A stretch of DNA of 64,000 nt from Taudactylus pleione (lineage: Eukaryota > Chordata > Amphibia > Anura > Myobatrachidae), in contig JAUIMM010000001.1 of assembly GCA_031769625.1 (NCBI GenBank), forward strand, positions 248,001-312,000, written 5' to 3'. The position numbers and the translations under genes are program-made. Below, one piece after another: positions 31,921-43,787 of the stretch. Every line of letters starts with the position of its first letter. Position 1 is the first letter of the stretch. The notes under the pieces were generated by a model that was not told the DNA's origin, made no database searches, and was given only the letters and a program-made list of their open reading frames with translations.

Positions 31921-34900
31921 TTAAGTATTGAGTTAAACTTTTTGATTGTCCAAATATTTTTTTTCAGAAAGAATAAACAAATAAATTGTTTAAAAATCAT
32001 ACAATGTGATATCCGGAATTTTTTTGTTCTGATTCTGTCTCTCAAAGTTAAAGGGCCAAATGTAATAGGTAGTCTGTTTTGGTAAATTGCGAGTTTGGTG
32101 CTAAACTCGCAATTTTTTACAACTCTGCAATGTAATAGGGTGTCTGTTCACTAAAACTCGCATTTTTCAGAGTTACTAAAACTCTCCATTCTCAAACTCG
32201 CATCCAGATGTTTTCACATTGAAAACAATCAACTCGCCCAATGTAATAGAGTGTCTGTTTCAGACTTGCAAAAAAAAGATTACCAAAAGTCCCCAAATAA
32301 TAGACCTGCTTCAGGCTAGCGAGTACATCCTGAGCAGGTCAGATTAACACAGAAACATGCACATATCCATGAGATATGTACATGTTTCTGTGTGTACTTA
32401 TGTTAAATGTTATAAAATAAAAAAAAATGACGTGCACCCCCTCCCCAAAAGCATAACCAGCCCCGGGCTTTTTACAGCCTGTTCTGGTTCTAAAAATACA
32501 GGGGCCAAAATGCGTAGGGGGCCCCTGTATATTAAGAACCAGCACAGGGCTTTGTTGAGCTGGTCCTGGTTCTGGAAAATCAGGGGACAAAACGAGTAGG
32601 GGTCCCCTGAAAATTCCTGAACCAGCACCGAACTCTTTCTAGCAGGGGGATAATGCCACAGCCAGGGAAAACCTTTCACCGGTTTCCCCGGCCAAAGCAT
32701 TATCCCTGACTGCTAGTCAGTCCAGGCCGGGGATCCCTGGGGAGTTGGGTACCCCCCCAATAAAGGGGTGCCTCTCTCCAGGGCACCCCAGGCCTAGACT
32801 GATAGCCCGGGGATATCCCCGGCACCCTAGGGCGGTGGGTGCCGGGTTGATAGTGTAAAGTGAAAGTGTAAAATTAAATTTACCATATTGTCTTTATTTG
32901 TAGAACCACAAGTACCAGCAAGCCTCCCCTGCATGCTGGTATTTGGAGAACCACAAATACCAGCATGCGGGGCATTACGGGCCCACTGGCACTTGTAGTT
33001 CCACAACTAAAGAAATACGTAAATAAACAAACTTACACCGTGAAAGTATAATTTTAATAAAACATACATGCACACTCACACTCACACTCACACATATTCA
33101 CCTAGTATCCGAAGTAATCCATAGGGGTGTACCTGAAAAAAAAAATCCATACTCACCTCTCCTATGCGTAGATCACGTCCTCTTCTCCAAGTAGGCAATC
33201 CAGGGGTTAAAATAAAAAACGAAAAAAACCCGATCCATGCCGGACTGAGCAAAGGTATGTGTGTACACATACCTTTGCTCCGCATAAATGACCGGGGCAC
33301 ACGTGTGCCCCGTCAGTGCAGGGGCCGCCAGCCAATCAGGGAGCATCTCCGTCAGAGCAGCTCCCTGATTAGCTGAATGCGGCCAGCCTCTGTCTCCCTT
33401 AGACGTCTATGGTGAGAAATCCCCATAGCACGTCTATGGTGAGAGCCGCTACATAGTAACCGCAAGATTAATTGATGTTAATCTTGTGGTTACATCAATC
33501 AATGTATCATTGATGTAACCACAAGATTAACATCAATTAATCTTGCGGTTACTATGTAGCGGCTCTCACCATAGACGTGCTATGGGGATTTCTCACCATA
33601 GACGTCTAAGGGAGACAGAGGCTGGCCGCATTCAGCTAATCAGGGAGCTGCTCCGACGGAGATGCTCCCTGATTGGCTGGCGGCCCCTGCACTGACGGGG
33701 CACAAGTGTGCCCCGGTCATTTACGCGGAGCAAAGGTATGTGTACACACATACCTTTGCTCAGTCCGGCATGGATCGGGTTTTTTTCGTTTTTTTTATTT
33801 TAACCCCTGGATTGCCTACTTGGAGAAGAGGACGTGATCTACGCATAGGAGAGGTGAGTATGGATTTTTTTTTTCAGGTACACCCCTATAGATTACTTCG
33901 GATACTAGGTGAGTATGTGTGAGTGTGAGTGTGAGTGTGAATGTATGTTTTATTAAAATTATACTTTCACGGTGTAAGTTTGTTTATTTACGTATTTCTT
34001 TAGTTGTGGAACTACAAGTGCCAGCGGGCCTGTAATGCCCCGCATGCTGGTATTTGTGGTTCTCCAAATACCAGCATGCAGGGGAGGCTTGCTGGTACTT
34101 GTGGTTCTACAAATAAAGACAATATGGTAAATTTAATTTTACACTTTCACTTTACACTATCAACCCGGCACCCACCGCCCTAGGGTGCCGGGGATATCCC
34201 CGGGCTATCAGTCTAGGCCTGGGGTGACCTGGAGAGGGGTACCCCTTTATTGGGGGGGTACTCAACTCCCCAGGGATCCCCGGCCTGGACTGACTAGCAG
34301 TCAGGGATAATGCTTTGGCCGGGGAAACCGGTGAAAGGTTTTCCCTGGCTGTGGCATTATCCCCCTTCTAGAAAGAGTTCGGTGCTGGTTCAGGAATTTT
34401 CAGGGGACCCCTACTCGTTTTGTCCCCTGATTTTCCAGAACCAGGACCAGCTCAACAAAGCCCTGTGCTGGTTCTTAATATACAGGGGCCCCCTACGCAT
34501 TTTGGCCCCTGTATTTTTAGAACCAGAACAGGCTTTATAAAGCCCGGGGCTGGTTGTGCTTTTGGGGAGGGGGTGCACGTTTTTTTTTTTAACACACACA
34601 GAAGCCATCACGGATCTCACTGATCTGTGATGGCTTCTCTAAAACTCGCACCTTTTAATGCTACTCGTATTAAAAGGTGTCAGCTTACATAGTCCTAAAC
34701 TCGCCTGCACTCGCAAATGCAGTAGCCTCGAGCTGAAAAGTTCGCAGGCTATTGAATTTGCGAGTTTCAGTACAAACTCGCACTTTCTAAAAGTGCGAGA
34801 AAGTGCGAGTTTGTACTGTTACTAAAACTGACACCCTATTACATTTGGCCCATAGTGTATCTATGATGGAAATTACAGACCTCTCTCATCTTTTGAAGTG

Positions 34901-34947
34901 CAACAACTTCCACAATCGGTGGCTGTCCAAATACTTTTTTAGCCCCA
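31921..34947. mobile_element. Old Tc1/mariner end split by the foldback element
   Basis: 31921-32052 (aagtattgagttaaac, then aaaaatcatacaatgtgata) and 34852-34947 (ctatgatggaaattacagac ... tagccccactgta) together read as the familiar right end of a Tc1-like element. They are separated exactly by the element at 32053-34851. No transposase remains. Confidence 0.8.
32053..34851. mobile_element. 2.8-kb foldback element with about 1.07-kb inverted arms
   Basis: Ends gggccaaatgtaatagg / acaccctattacatttggccc (the start repeats internally as caatgtaatagggtgtc), flanked by aaa / ata. From about 32431 to 34579 it is one palindrome centred near 33505; for example agccccgggctttttacagc at 32459 mirrors aaagcccggggct at 34539. 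Arms differ by only a few substitutions and small gaps. The outermost 300-400 bp differ apart from the tips and carry repeated aaactcgca words. No protein domain is encoded; frames at 32410-32700 and 34310-34540 are mirror images. Confidence 0.9.
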
Positions 34948-35841
34948 CTGTATATATATATTCAGTATGTGGTATCTGATTACTTGAGATCACATTATTA
35001 TCTTACCACTACGAAGTTATATGAATTACAACTGTATGCATTGTGTATATGAAGCAACGGATGTGTTCCTGATGCAGATTATTGCATAAACTATAAACAG
35101 ATCCACAGATCTCATATACATACATCCCATAGTGATATATTATCAAATAATCCACTGAATTAAGAGTGGTATGATACCTATACAGTGGGGAATATAAGAA
35201 TTGTGATAACTGTATTAGATCAGTGGTCGGGGAACAGTGGTAAATTACCCCACATGGGATAAAAATGAATTCCTGGGGGTAATGGACGTTTCATATGATT
35301 CATATGCATGCCCGGCTGTGCCGCAGGGAGGCTCTAAGCCGGATGCCCGCTGAGATGTTATTACCAGCGGGCGCCCGGCTCCTTCCCTGCAGCGCCGCGT
35401 TAGCCGGAGGCTGGAGTTCTCTTCTGAACTCCAGCTTCCGCCTCTCTCCATGCGCACTATGGGATAGATGTCATGATGTCTCTCCCATAGTTCCGAGGAG
35501 CAGCCGGGCGGACAGGACAGCGGCGGATGCAGGAGCGGGGATTAAGGTAAGTGTTTTTTTTATTTTTTATTTTTGTGCAAGCGACACTACAGGGACATAA
35601 CTATGGGAGCAAAATTGATAGATAAAGGACATGCACCTAATGATGTAATATTTAAGAGTGGACAAGTGGTACCTGTATGTACATGATGTTGCTTGTACCA
35701 AAAAGATGGTCTAAATGGTTTTATAATAGTTTTCAGCAATTGAGATTATTGTAGCTGTATTTTCTCCTTGGCATAGTGTTAGTACAAACTTGAGTTCTCC
35801 AGACCACACTGTTCCTTATTGTGTATAGAGGCGCTGGCACC
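34948..35841. other. Unassigned; contains a hairpin-rich stretch
   Basis: 35340-35480 has small inverted repeats (gcccgct / agcgggc, ctggagttctcttc / gaactccag, ctatgggat). No right or left TIR recognised; no gene. Confidence 0.3.
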
Positions 35842-36120
35842 CAGGGCGTATCTACCGATTGGCCAGGATGGCACTCGCCAGGGGCGCCGGCCAAAGAGGG
35901 GCGCCGTCCGGCAGTGACACCAGCAGCCAATGGGTGGACTACCCCACTAGTCCCCAAGTGTAGGGCAGACCGCAGTGAGAGCGGTCTGCCCTACATAGTT
36001 TACAAACACACAGCCACCAGCGGCGGCTGTCTGTATGTTATAGCAGCCAGCCAATGAGAATCAGATAGATTCTCATTGGCTGCTGCATCCACGGAGGGAG
36101 CTGGCTGGAGCTCACTCACA
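35842..36120. mobile_element. hAT-type MITE left end
   Basis: cagggcgtatctaccgattg resembles common hAT MITE ends. Internal hairpins agggcagaccgc / gcggtctgccct and gagaatc / gattctc follow. The right end was not found. Confidence 0.5.
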
Positions 36121-37318
36121 TCCATTTTTCCGTTGCCGTACACTGGTAGAAAATCCAGGGCCACTTAATCACATTTGCCCCCCAGGCTAAAACTTTCCAT
36201 TCAGCCTCTGGTCAAGGAACTGGATGAATCAAGCATCGCGTGCATATCGCCACTCCTACCATGCGTGCCGGCATAAATAACGCTGTTATGCATGAATAAA
36301 GTCACAAAGGACAGCACTCCCGGTAAGAACTGTCCCTTGCGTTTGAGGGACTTCCAGGTTTATGACCCAGAAATCCCTCTGGCATCCTTCTGCGCAGAGG
36401 GTGCTAGGAGGGATATGATTGTATCCCTCTCAGGGGTGTCATGTTTAGAACCCCATAGGCTTCTATTGGGCAACAATATCCCAAGATGGCGTTGCCAACC
36501 ACATCCAAGCCCGGGAAATGTATCAAATGAGCAAAACAAGAAAGCAGTGACATACAGTACAAATTGAACAAGGACATGGGTTATTAATATTGCATAGTTT
36601 AATATTTATCTCCCTATCACTCCTGTACTTAAGCTCAGAGCTGTAAATTGCACCCTTTGCCGGCACTGGCCCCAGTCAGCTGATGACTTTATAAAGGAAT
36701 GTGCCTTACTGATAAAGCTTAAATATGTAAACATCATTTGCAATAGATAAGGCTGTCACATTCTCTGCAGCTGTTACTTGGGAGGGGCGGAGGGGGTGTG
36801 CCGTCATTCAGCGCGGTCTGGGAAGCCATGAAATATCATCAATATACTTATGCTATACCTACTGTACCTTCCCTCACTTGTATCTGCACTTATGGCAACT
36901 AAAGTCTGTCTTATTTAACCATGGCATCATGATATCGCGCAGAGGGGGTGTGACCGGCAGCTCTGTTAACTGCAGCGCTGACTGGTTAGTCCTCAGGATG
37001 CCCAATCGGCTGTATATCCGGCCTGTCTGGAGCGTACACAGGTGCTACAAACTCAGTAGTCCATATGCTACTATAGGATAACACCGTGCATTCTGAAGCT
37101 TAGCAAATCTGGCAGCACATCAGCCCCCATAGAAACCTACAGTATGGGGGCTGCGGCTGCTGTAGAAAATGGAGGTAATGGCTTCTGTCAGAAACAGAGA
37201 TATCTGCTGTGGATCCCTTCTTGGTACATTCAAGGGATACTATATTTACTGATATCTCCCAAAAACTGGTGTTTTCTGGGAATATCCCGCAAATATTACT
37301 TGGTAAATAGACTCCTAA
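36121..37318. other. Unassigned; old repeat pieces
   Basis: 36740-36860 is very similar to 40170-40290 (gataaggctg, cacattctc, agcagctgttacttggg, tcatgaaatatcatcaat, atacttatgc), showing a dispersed or duplicated segment. 37150-37320 is distantly related to 12985-13140. No gene. Confidence 0.5.
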
Positions 37319-37875
37319 GGGGCACATTTATCAATTATCGCTTTTACAAAACGATCAGGGCATTCCAGTAACGCCGCTGATCGCTTTGCAAAAAGCGATC
37401 TCTTTGGCCGGATGTATCATCAGGGACATGCAGGGATACCGGCTCCGAAAGGAGCCCGTCCCTGCAATGTCTCCGGAGAGCGTCCGGCCAGCGCAGGGGG
37501 TGGTGAGCATGCACATCCGCCATAGCCGTGGGAGGGTTTCAGCGGATCCCTCCGCCAGCTAATAGTGCGCGGTGTAGCCCATAGGCTACGGCGGCTAATA
37601 CCGTCTTCAGAGGACGTTAGCTGCCGGGGCCAATATCTGGAATGCATCACATTCCTGATATTGATACATTTGGCAGCATCGCTTCCCCCATAGAAACCTA
37701 TAGGGGAGGCGGCTGCCAGCGGCAATGGAGGGATCACGGGCAGTATATACAGCCGATTGGGCATCCTGTGGTCCCTCCTTAATACATCTGGGGGATACTT
37801 AGTATTTGAGGTAAACCCCCGAAAACTAGGGTTTTTGGGGATTTTACCTCAAATACACTTTGATAAATTGGCCCC
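37319..37875. mobile_element. Hairpin-chain element, TAA TSD
   Basis: Ends ggggcacatttatcaa / ttgataaattggcccc, flanked by TAA (37316-37318 and 37876-37878). The inside is a row of stem-loops, including agcgatc pairs near 37381-37400, tgcagggatacc with inner ccggctccgaaaggagcc, caatatctggaatg / cattcctgatattg, and gaggtaaa / ttttacctc. It resembles 14930-15481 in build, though not in sequence. Confidence 0.8.
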
Positions 37876-39470
37876 TAAGTGTCCAAACAAAAATGGCAGC
37901 TGCTCAATCAATCTAGCAGTACTAATCAGGTGCATGAAAGGGAGGGGTCATACTAAGTAGTAAAAGGAGGGGGGTTTAACCCCCTATTGTTCCTCAGCAC
38001 ACTGAATAATACCTGCAACAATATATGAACACTATATGGTCAAAGAAATCAGATATATTGGTTGCATGCATTTGCAAATACATGGGAAGCTGCTAGGCCA
38101 CGTCACGGCTTCTCTGTCACTAGCAGTCCCTAACACTAAAGGGTTCACGTCCGGGGCATAGTGCACCCCGAAAAACATCCAGCATTTGGATGCATTTATG
38201 TATGTGGCTTTATCATGAGGCCTTACATTTGACAAAAAATGTATATGTGCCTTAATCATGAGGCCTTATAATTGGTATATTTTACATTTGGGGTGAGCAT
38301 TTGGGCATATGGCCCCCGGGTTGGTCTGGCTGGGCCTCCTCAGGGCATCACCACTTAATACACATAGTTGCTTTTCACATCACCTGTTATGTTTGTATTT
38401 TATTCATGTAATATTTCACATATATTTTAACCCCTTTCTTCAACACTTATTAATTAGTCTACACATCTATACTTTACACTGCACTGTCACTCTTTTTCCA
38501 TTTTTCGTGTGATGCCCTGGGGGGGTCCTGGGCTGGACATTTTTCAGGGTGCACTGCGCCCCGGACATGAACCCCTTAGTGTTAGGGACTGCTAGTGACA
38601 GAGAAGCCATGACATGGCCTAGCAGCTTCCCATGTATTTCCAAATGCATGCAACCAATATCTCTGAATTTCTATGACCATATAGTCTTCATATATTGTTG
38701 CAAGTATTATTCAGTGTGCTGAGGAACAATAGGGGGTTAAACCCCCCTTCTTTTTCTACTTAGTATGACCCCTCCCTTTCATGCACCTGATTAGTACTGC
38801 TAGATTGATTGAGCAGCTGCCATTTTTGTTTGTTTGTTATGAGTTGCATGAAGGAGCCAGCATTAGTAGGGCATGCTGGTTCTAGTAGTGCTAGTTGGAG
38901 TTCCCAGGGGTGACTCCCAGTTAAGCTGGCTCTCAATTTGGATGCATTTATGTATGTGCCTTTATCATGAGGCCTTATAATTGGTATATTTTACATGTGG
39001 GGGGAGCATTTGGGCGTAGAGCCCCCGGGGCTGGTCTGGCTGGGCCTCCTCAGGGCATCACCACTTAATACACATAGTTGCTTTTCACATCACCTGTTAT
39101 GTTTGTATTTTATTCATGTAATATTTCACATATATTTTAACCCCTTTTTTCAACACTTATTAATTAGTCTTACACATCTATACTTTACAGTGCACTGTCA
39201 CTCTTTCCATTTTTCGTGTGATGCCCTGGGAGGTCCTGGGCTGGACGTTTTTCGGAGTGCACTGCACCCCGGATGTGAACCCCTTAGTGTTAGGGACTGC
39301 TAGTGACAGAGAAGCCGTGACGTGGCCTAGCAGCATCCCATGTATTTGCAAATGAATGCAACCAATATCTCTGAATTTCTATGACCATATAGTCTTCATA
39401 TATTGTTGTAAGTATTATTCAGTGTGCTGAGGAACAATAGGGGGTTAAACCCCTCTACTTTTTCCCCTAA
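37876..39470. mobile_element. Foldback element with about 350-bp arms and partial tandem duplication
   Basis: Left arm 37880-38180 (aaaatggcagctgctcaatc ... agggactgctagtgacag reversed) pairs with right arm 38520-38830. The middle (38187-38740, including tgggcctcctcagggcatca and cacatcacctgttatgtttg) is repeated at 38934-39460, about 745 bp downstream. Reading frames at 38309-38512 and 38995-39303 are two copies of the same non-domain repeat sequence. A diverged relative lies at 16693-17038. Confidence 0.8.
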
Positions 39471-39511
39471 GTGTCCAACCAGATACTGTTCCACTGTTTG
39501 TAGCTAACAGT

Positions 39512-40023
39512 GGCCCTGATTCAGAGCCGGACGCTCTGACAGAGCACTCGCTCTGAATCAGGGCCGTCCCTCTGAAATTAAGAGCGGGTGACCACCCACA
39601 GCTATAGCGAGCGGCCAAAATGATGGTCGCGATGGTCAAGACCATCGCAACCATCGGGGTTGCGACGAGACCCTTGCAGTAGGGTCTCGTGGCCGCAAGC
39701 CCTGGAGTGCTTTTGGCTCTATCAGAGCCAAAAGCACTCCCACTGACATCACTAGTGATGTCAGTGGGGCCGGCCCCAGACGGTAGGCGTTCCCATGGGA
39801 ATACCTCCATCTGGGCAGCCACGCCCCTTTGGTGGGCGTGCTGTCACTCACCATCGACAGCACGCCCCCTTTGGTGCGAGACCCATAACGACGGCTTGGC
39901 CGTCGTTATTCGGGTCTCATGCATGCGCACGACGGATCCGCCTCCGTCGTGTGCATGCGCACTTGGCCAACATCGACCCGCTTGCGAGTGCTCAGCGCTC
40001 GCGAGCGGGTCTGAATTAGGCCC
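39512..40023. mobile_element. Full-length hairpin-chain 'gattcag' element, AGT TSD
   Basis: Ends ggccctgattcagagcc / ctgaattaggccc, flanked by AGT (39509-39511 and 40024-40026). Stem-loops in order include ctctgacagagcact, gatggtcgcgatggtc / gaccatcgcaaccatc, cgagaccc / gggtctcg, ggagtgcttttggctc / gagccaaaagcactcc, cactgacatcac / gtgatgtcagtg, ataacgacgg / ccgtcgttat and gcatgcgcacgacgg / ccgtcgtgtgcatgc. End words resemble the Harbinger element at 56046. Confidence 0.85.
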
Positions 40024-40420
40024 AGTGTGTTAGCTATGGAGAGCAACTGCATGTTGTTTTAAGCTTGCAATGCATTTTCACACCACAAGATGGCGCTTGT
40101 ATAGGTAAAACTGTTACATCAGGTGTTTAAGTAAAGGTGATGACTTTATAAAAGAATGTGCCTTACTGTATATGTTAAATAGATAAGGCTGCCACATTCT
40201 CAGCAGCTGTTACTTGGGTAGAGGGGAGGGGGTGTGCTGTCATTCAGCGTGGTCTGGAAGTCATGAAATATCATCAATATACTTATGCCACAGGTTCTCA
40301 AACTCGGTCCTCAGGACCCCAAACAGTGCATGTTTTCCAGGTCTCCTCACAGAATCACAAGTAAACTAATTAGCTCCACCTGTGGATCTTTTAAAATGTG
40401 TCAGTGAGTAATGAATACAC

Positions 40421-40831
40421 CATACTTGCCTACTTTTGAAAATGTATTTCAGGGAGACTGTGGAAGCAGCACCTACGAGCGCGGCGGTAGAGTGGACTAT
40501 ACTGCTACATCTGAGAGATGTGTCATAATGCTGACTTACAATAAAATGTAAATGAGCCCCAAAGCAGTCAGTAAGATCTACTTGTTGATGAAAACACACT
40601 GATACTTCTCAGAAAATACATGTAGCCATAGGGATCACTGTGCCTTATACCCAATGCAGGAAATTATACTATTGATCCCATCTGAATGTATATAGCTATG
40701 TTTTTTGTTTTAATATAACAGCTACATAATGGGGGTAAGGTGCAATCAGGGAGATTACTAGACTCTCAGGGAGACAGGGAGATACTATTTCAGGGAGTCT
40801 CCCTGACAATGAGGGAGAGTTGGCAAGTATG
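40421..40831. mobile_element. hAT-type MITE, TSD gaatacac, uninterrupted copy of 14710 family
   Basis: Ends catacttgcc / ggcaagtatg, flanked by gaatacac (40413-40420 and 40832-40839). It aligns along its length with 14710-15650 except for the extra 552 bp in that copy. Confidence 0.9.
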
Positions 40832-40890
40832 GAATACACCTGTGCACCAGCTAGGTGACTTGCAAAACGTGACCTGTTTGGGGTACTGAG

Positions 40891-41134
40891 GGCCCAATTC
40901 AGAGCTGAACGCTCTGACCATGCCCCTGGCATGCCCACCAAAGGGGGTGTGCTGTCAATCAACATCGACAGCACGCCCCCTTTGGTGCGAGACCCGGAGC
41001 GACGGAGAGCCCATCGCTATCCAGGTCTCGCGCATGCGCACGACGGAGCTCCCTCCGTCGTGTGCATGCGCAGTGGGGCAACATCGACCCGCTAGCGAGC
41101 GTCCTTTGCTCACGAGCGGGTCTGAATGACCCCC
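40891..41134. mobile_element. Short hairpin-chain 'attcag' element
   Basis: Ends ggcccaattcagag / tctgaatgacccc, with ctgag on both sides. Hairpins gggggtgtgctgtc / gacagcacgcccc and gcgcacgacggag / ctccgtcgtgtgc follow the plan of 39512-40023 in shortened form. Confidence 0.8.
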
Positions 41135-41160
41135 TGAGTTTGAGAACCACTGACTTATGC

Positions 41161-42300
41161 TATACCTACCTTCCCTCACTTGTACCTTCACTTATGGCAA
41201 CTAAAGTCTGTCTTATTTCATCGTTTCTTGGAGTGTCCTGATTTATCCTGGATATCCGTTCAAGTGTTTTAAGTGCTGGAGATGTTGGGAAAATAGGGAG
41301 TAATATACTATTTGTATCAGAGATCCTCCTATAGAAAGTGATGACATTTTGCCATGAAAGGTCTTTAGTCTCTGCATAATGAATACCGTGCAAAATATCC
41401 CACATGTCACCTTTATCCTCCCTCTGCCTATAAAGCTGGAGATTTCTCTCTGAGGCGTCTATACATCAATACATAAAATTATTTGGAGATAGAACTTGCA
41501 TGGAGTTCTACCTAATTACCGGAGGGATTCATAATTTCCTCCTCTCCTTAAGTATCTACTCCGAAAAGCTGTCCGTTTTGCCATGACAGCTTTTTTCGGA
41601 AAGAGACCCTTTTCTCTACCTGCTCCTATCTTTAGGAGGCTGTTAGGCCTACAGCGCATGCGTGGCACTGGTTACAGCTGCGGTAAGTGTTTAAATTATA
41701 TTTAAATTATATTTGTTTTATTTTTCACTGTTCCCCCCGGTGCTGCATGCAGCTGAAGCGTCTCCCCTCTGTCTGTTTCCCGGTGGCACTTGTAACTGCT
41801 TCTTCAATTGTGTTATTTTATTAAGTAACTGTTTATAGTAAATAAATAGTTAATGAAGCACTTACAAGTGCCTCCGGGGAACGGACAGGGCAGAGAGACA
41901 CGCGGCAGCAGCATGCAAGGGAGCAGGGGGGAGAGTGCTGCTGTAGTCCTGCTGCTTCACAAGCTGCCGTGGTAGTATCCTCTGCCTGTGGGGGGGGGAG
42001 CGATCACACTGAGGTGCCCCCCCCCTGGATTTGTGTCGGGGGCTCACAATGCCCCTTCCCCAGCGCGCAGTGCTGCTTTCTCTTTTTTTCCTCCCTATGG
42101 GAGCGTGACCACCTCTCCCATGATTAGGCCACATCTCCTCCCCTTGGGGCTGGGCCAGCTCTCTATGGCCCTGGCGGTCCCTTGCGACTGCTTGCTCACA
42201 GTTTGCATAAAATACACATGTATTATAAGAAATATATATTTCATATGTCAACCATAAAAAGAGTGTAAACTCACTGTTTTAAATCAATACCAACAGGAAA
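41161..42300. other. Unassigned, with a foldback at 41741-41930
   Basis: Arms around 41747-41815 and 41863-41920 are imperfect inverted copies (gctgcatgcagctg / gcagcagcatgc, ggtggcacttgtaa / ttacaagtgcctcc) around an AT-rich loop. No gene otherwise. Confidence 0.5.
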
Positions 42301-43525
42301 CAGGAGCATGGAGCACATCCCTGAAGTGTTATATGAAACGCGTTGGGGCACATCCCTGAAGAAGTGTTATATGAAACGCGTTGGTGCACATCCCTGAAGT
42401 GTTATATGAAACGCGTTGGAGCACATCCCTGAAGAGGTGTTATATGAAACGCATTGGAGCACATCCCTGAAGAAGTGCTATATGAAACGCGTTGGAGCAC
42501 ATACCTGAAGAAGTGTTATATGAAACGCGTTGGAGCACATACCTGAAGAAGTGTTATATGAAACGCGTTGGAGCACATACCTGAAGAAGTGTTATATGAA
42601 ACGCGTTGGAGCACATCCCTGAAGAAGTGTTATATGAAACGCGTTGGTGCACATACCTGAAGAAGTGTTATATGAAACGCGTTGGTGCACATCCCTGAAG
42701 AAGTGTTATATGAAACGCATTGGTGCACATCCCTGAAGAAGTGTTATATGAAACGCGTTGGGGCACATCCCTGAAGAAATGTTATATGAAACGCGTTGGG
42801 GCACATCCCTGAAGAAGTGTTATATGAAACGCGTTGTGGCACATCCCTGAAGAAGTGTTATATGAAACGCATTGGTGCACATCCCTGAAGAAGTGTTATA
42901 TGAAACGCATTGGAGTACATCCCTGAAGAAGTGTTATATGAAACGCGTTGGAGCACATACCTGAAGAAGTGTTATATGAAATGCGTTGGAGCACATCCCT
43001 GAAGAAGTGTTATATGAAACGCGTTGGGAAACATCCCTGAAGAAGTGTTATATGAAACGCATTGGAGCACATACCTGAAGAAGTGTTATATGAAACGCGT
43101 TGGACCACATCCCTGAAGAAATGTTATATGAAACGCGTTGGGGCACATCCCTGAAGAAGTGTTATATGAAACGCGTTGGCGCTCATCCCTGAAGAAGTGT
43201 TATATGAAACGCATTGGTGCACATCCCTGAAGAAGTGTTATATGAAACGCGTTGGAGCACATCCCTGAAGAAGTGTTATATGAAACGCATTGGAGCACAT
43301 ACCTGAAGAAGTGTTATATGAAACGCGTTGGAGCACATACCTGAAGAAGTGTTATATGAAACGCATTGGAGCACATCCCTGAAGAAGTGTTATATGAAAC
43401 GCATTGAAGCACATCCCTGAAGAAGTGTTATATGAAATGCATTGAAGCACATCCCTGAAGAAGTGTTATATGAAACGCGTTGGAGCACATCCCTGAAGAA
43501 ATGTTACATGAAACGTGTTGGGTGT
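42300..43525. repeat. 38-bp minisatellite, about 32 copies, with ACGCGT core
   Basis: Unit gcacatccctgaagaagtgt plus tatatgaaacgcgttgga. Spacing is 38 bp (for example tgaaacgc at 42483 and 42521), with a few units 3-5 bp shorter near the start. Many copies have acgcat in place of acgcgt, the change expected from CpG decay. Confidence 0.95.
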
Positions 43526-43787
43526 TTCCCATCGGAATCCTGCCATCGCCCACATTAGAAGTTGCACAGGGACTGGAGCACCCACACTCTGAGTGCTGCT
43601 GTGACGTGTACTCCATCTCTTCCTCTTGAGACAATACCGTCCAACCAAAATGCTAAAGTAGCAGGAGATTGGCGCTAATGCAAATGCAACGGCAATCTCT
43701 CATGGATCACAGCTGCTAAATATGCTATTGCCTTCCAAAGCTTAGCCGAGCATAGGGAAGCACGCTGCTACCTTCTCATATCCGTAC

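Larger units (their letters stand above)
40289..41152. mobile_element. hAT-type MITE with two nested insertions
   Basis: Ends cacaggttctcaaactcggt / tgagtttgagaaccactg, with an exact 8-bp TSD acttatgc (40281-40288 and 41153-41160). It is interrupted by a hAT MITE at 40421-40831 and by a hairpin-chain element at 40891-41134. Confidence 0.9.

Noticed and set aside
32410..34620. Mirror-image frames in the foldback element
   Set aside because: They are the two arms of a non-coding palindrome, with no recognised domain.
42300..43525. CRISPR-like regular repeat
   Set aside because: Units touch each other with no unique spacers and the genome is eukaryotic; this is a minisatellite.
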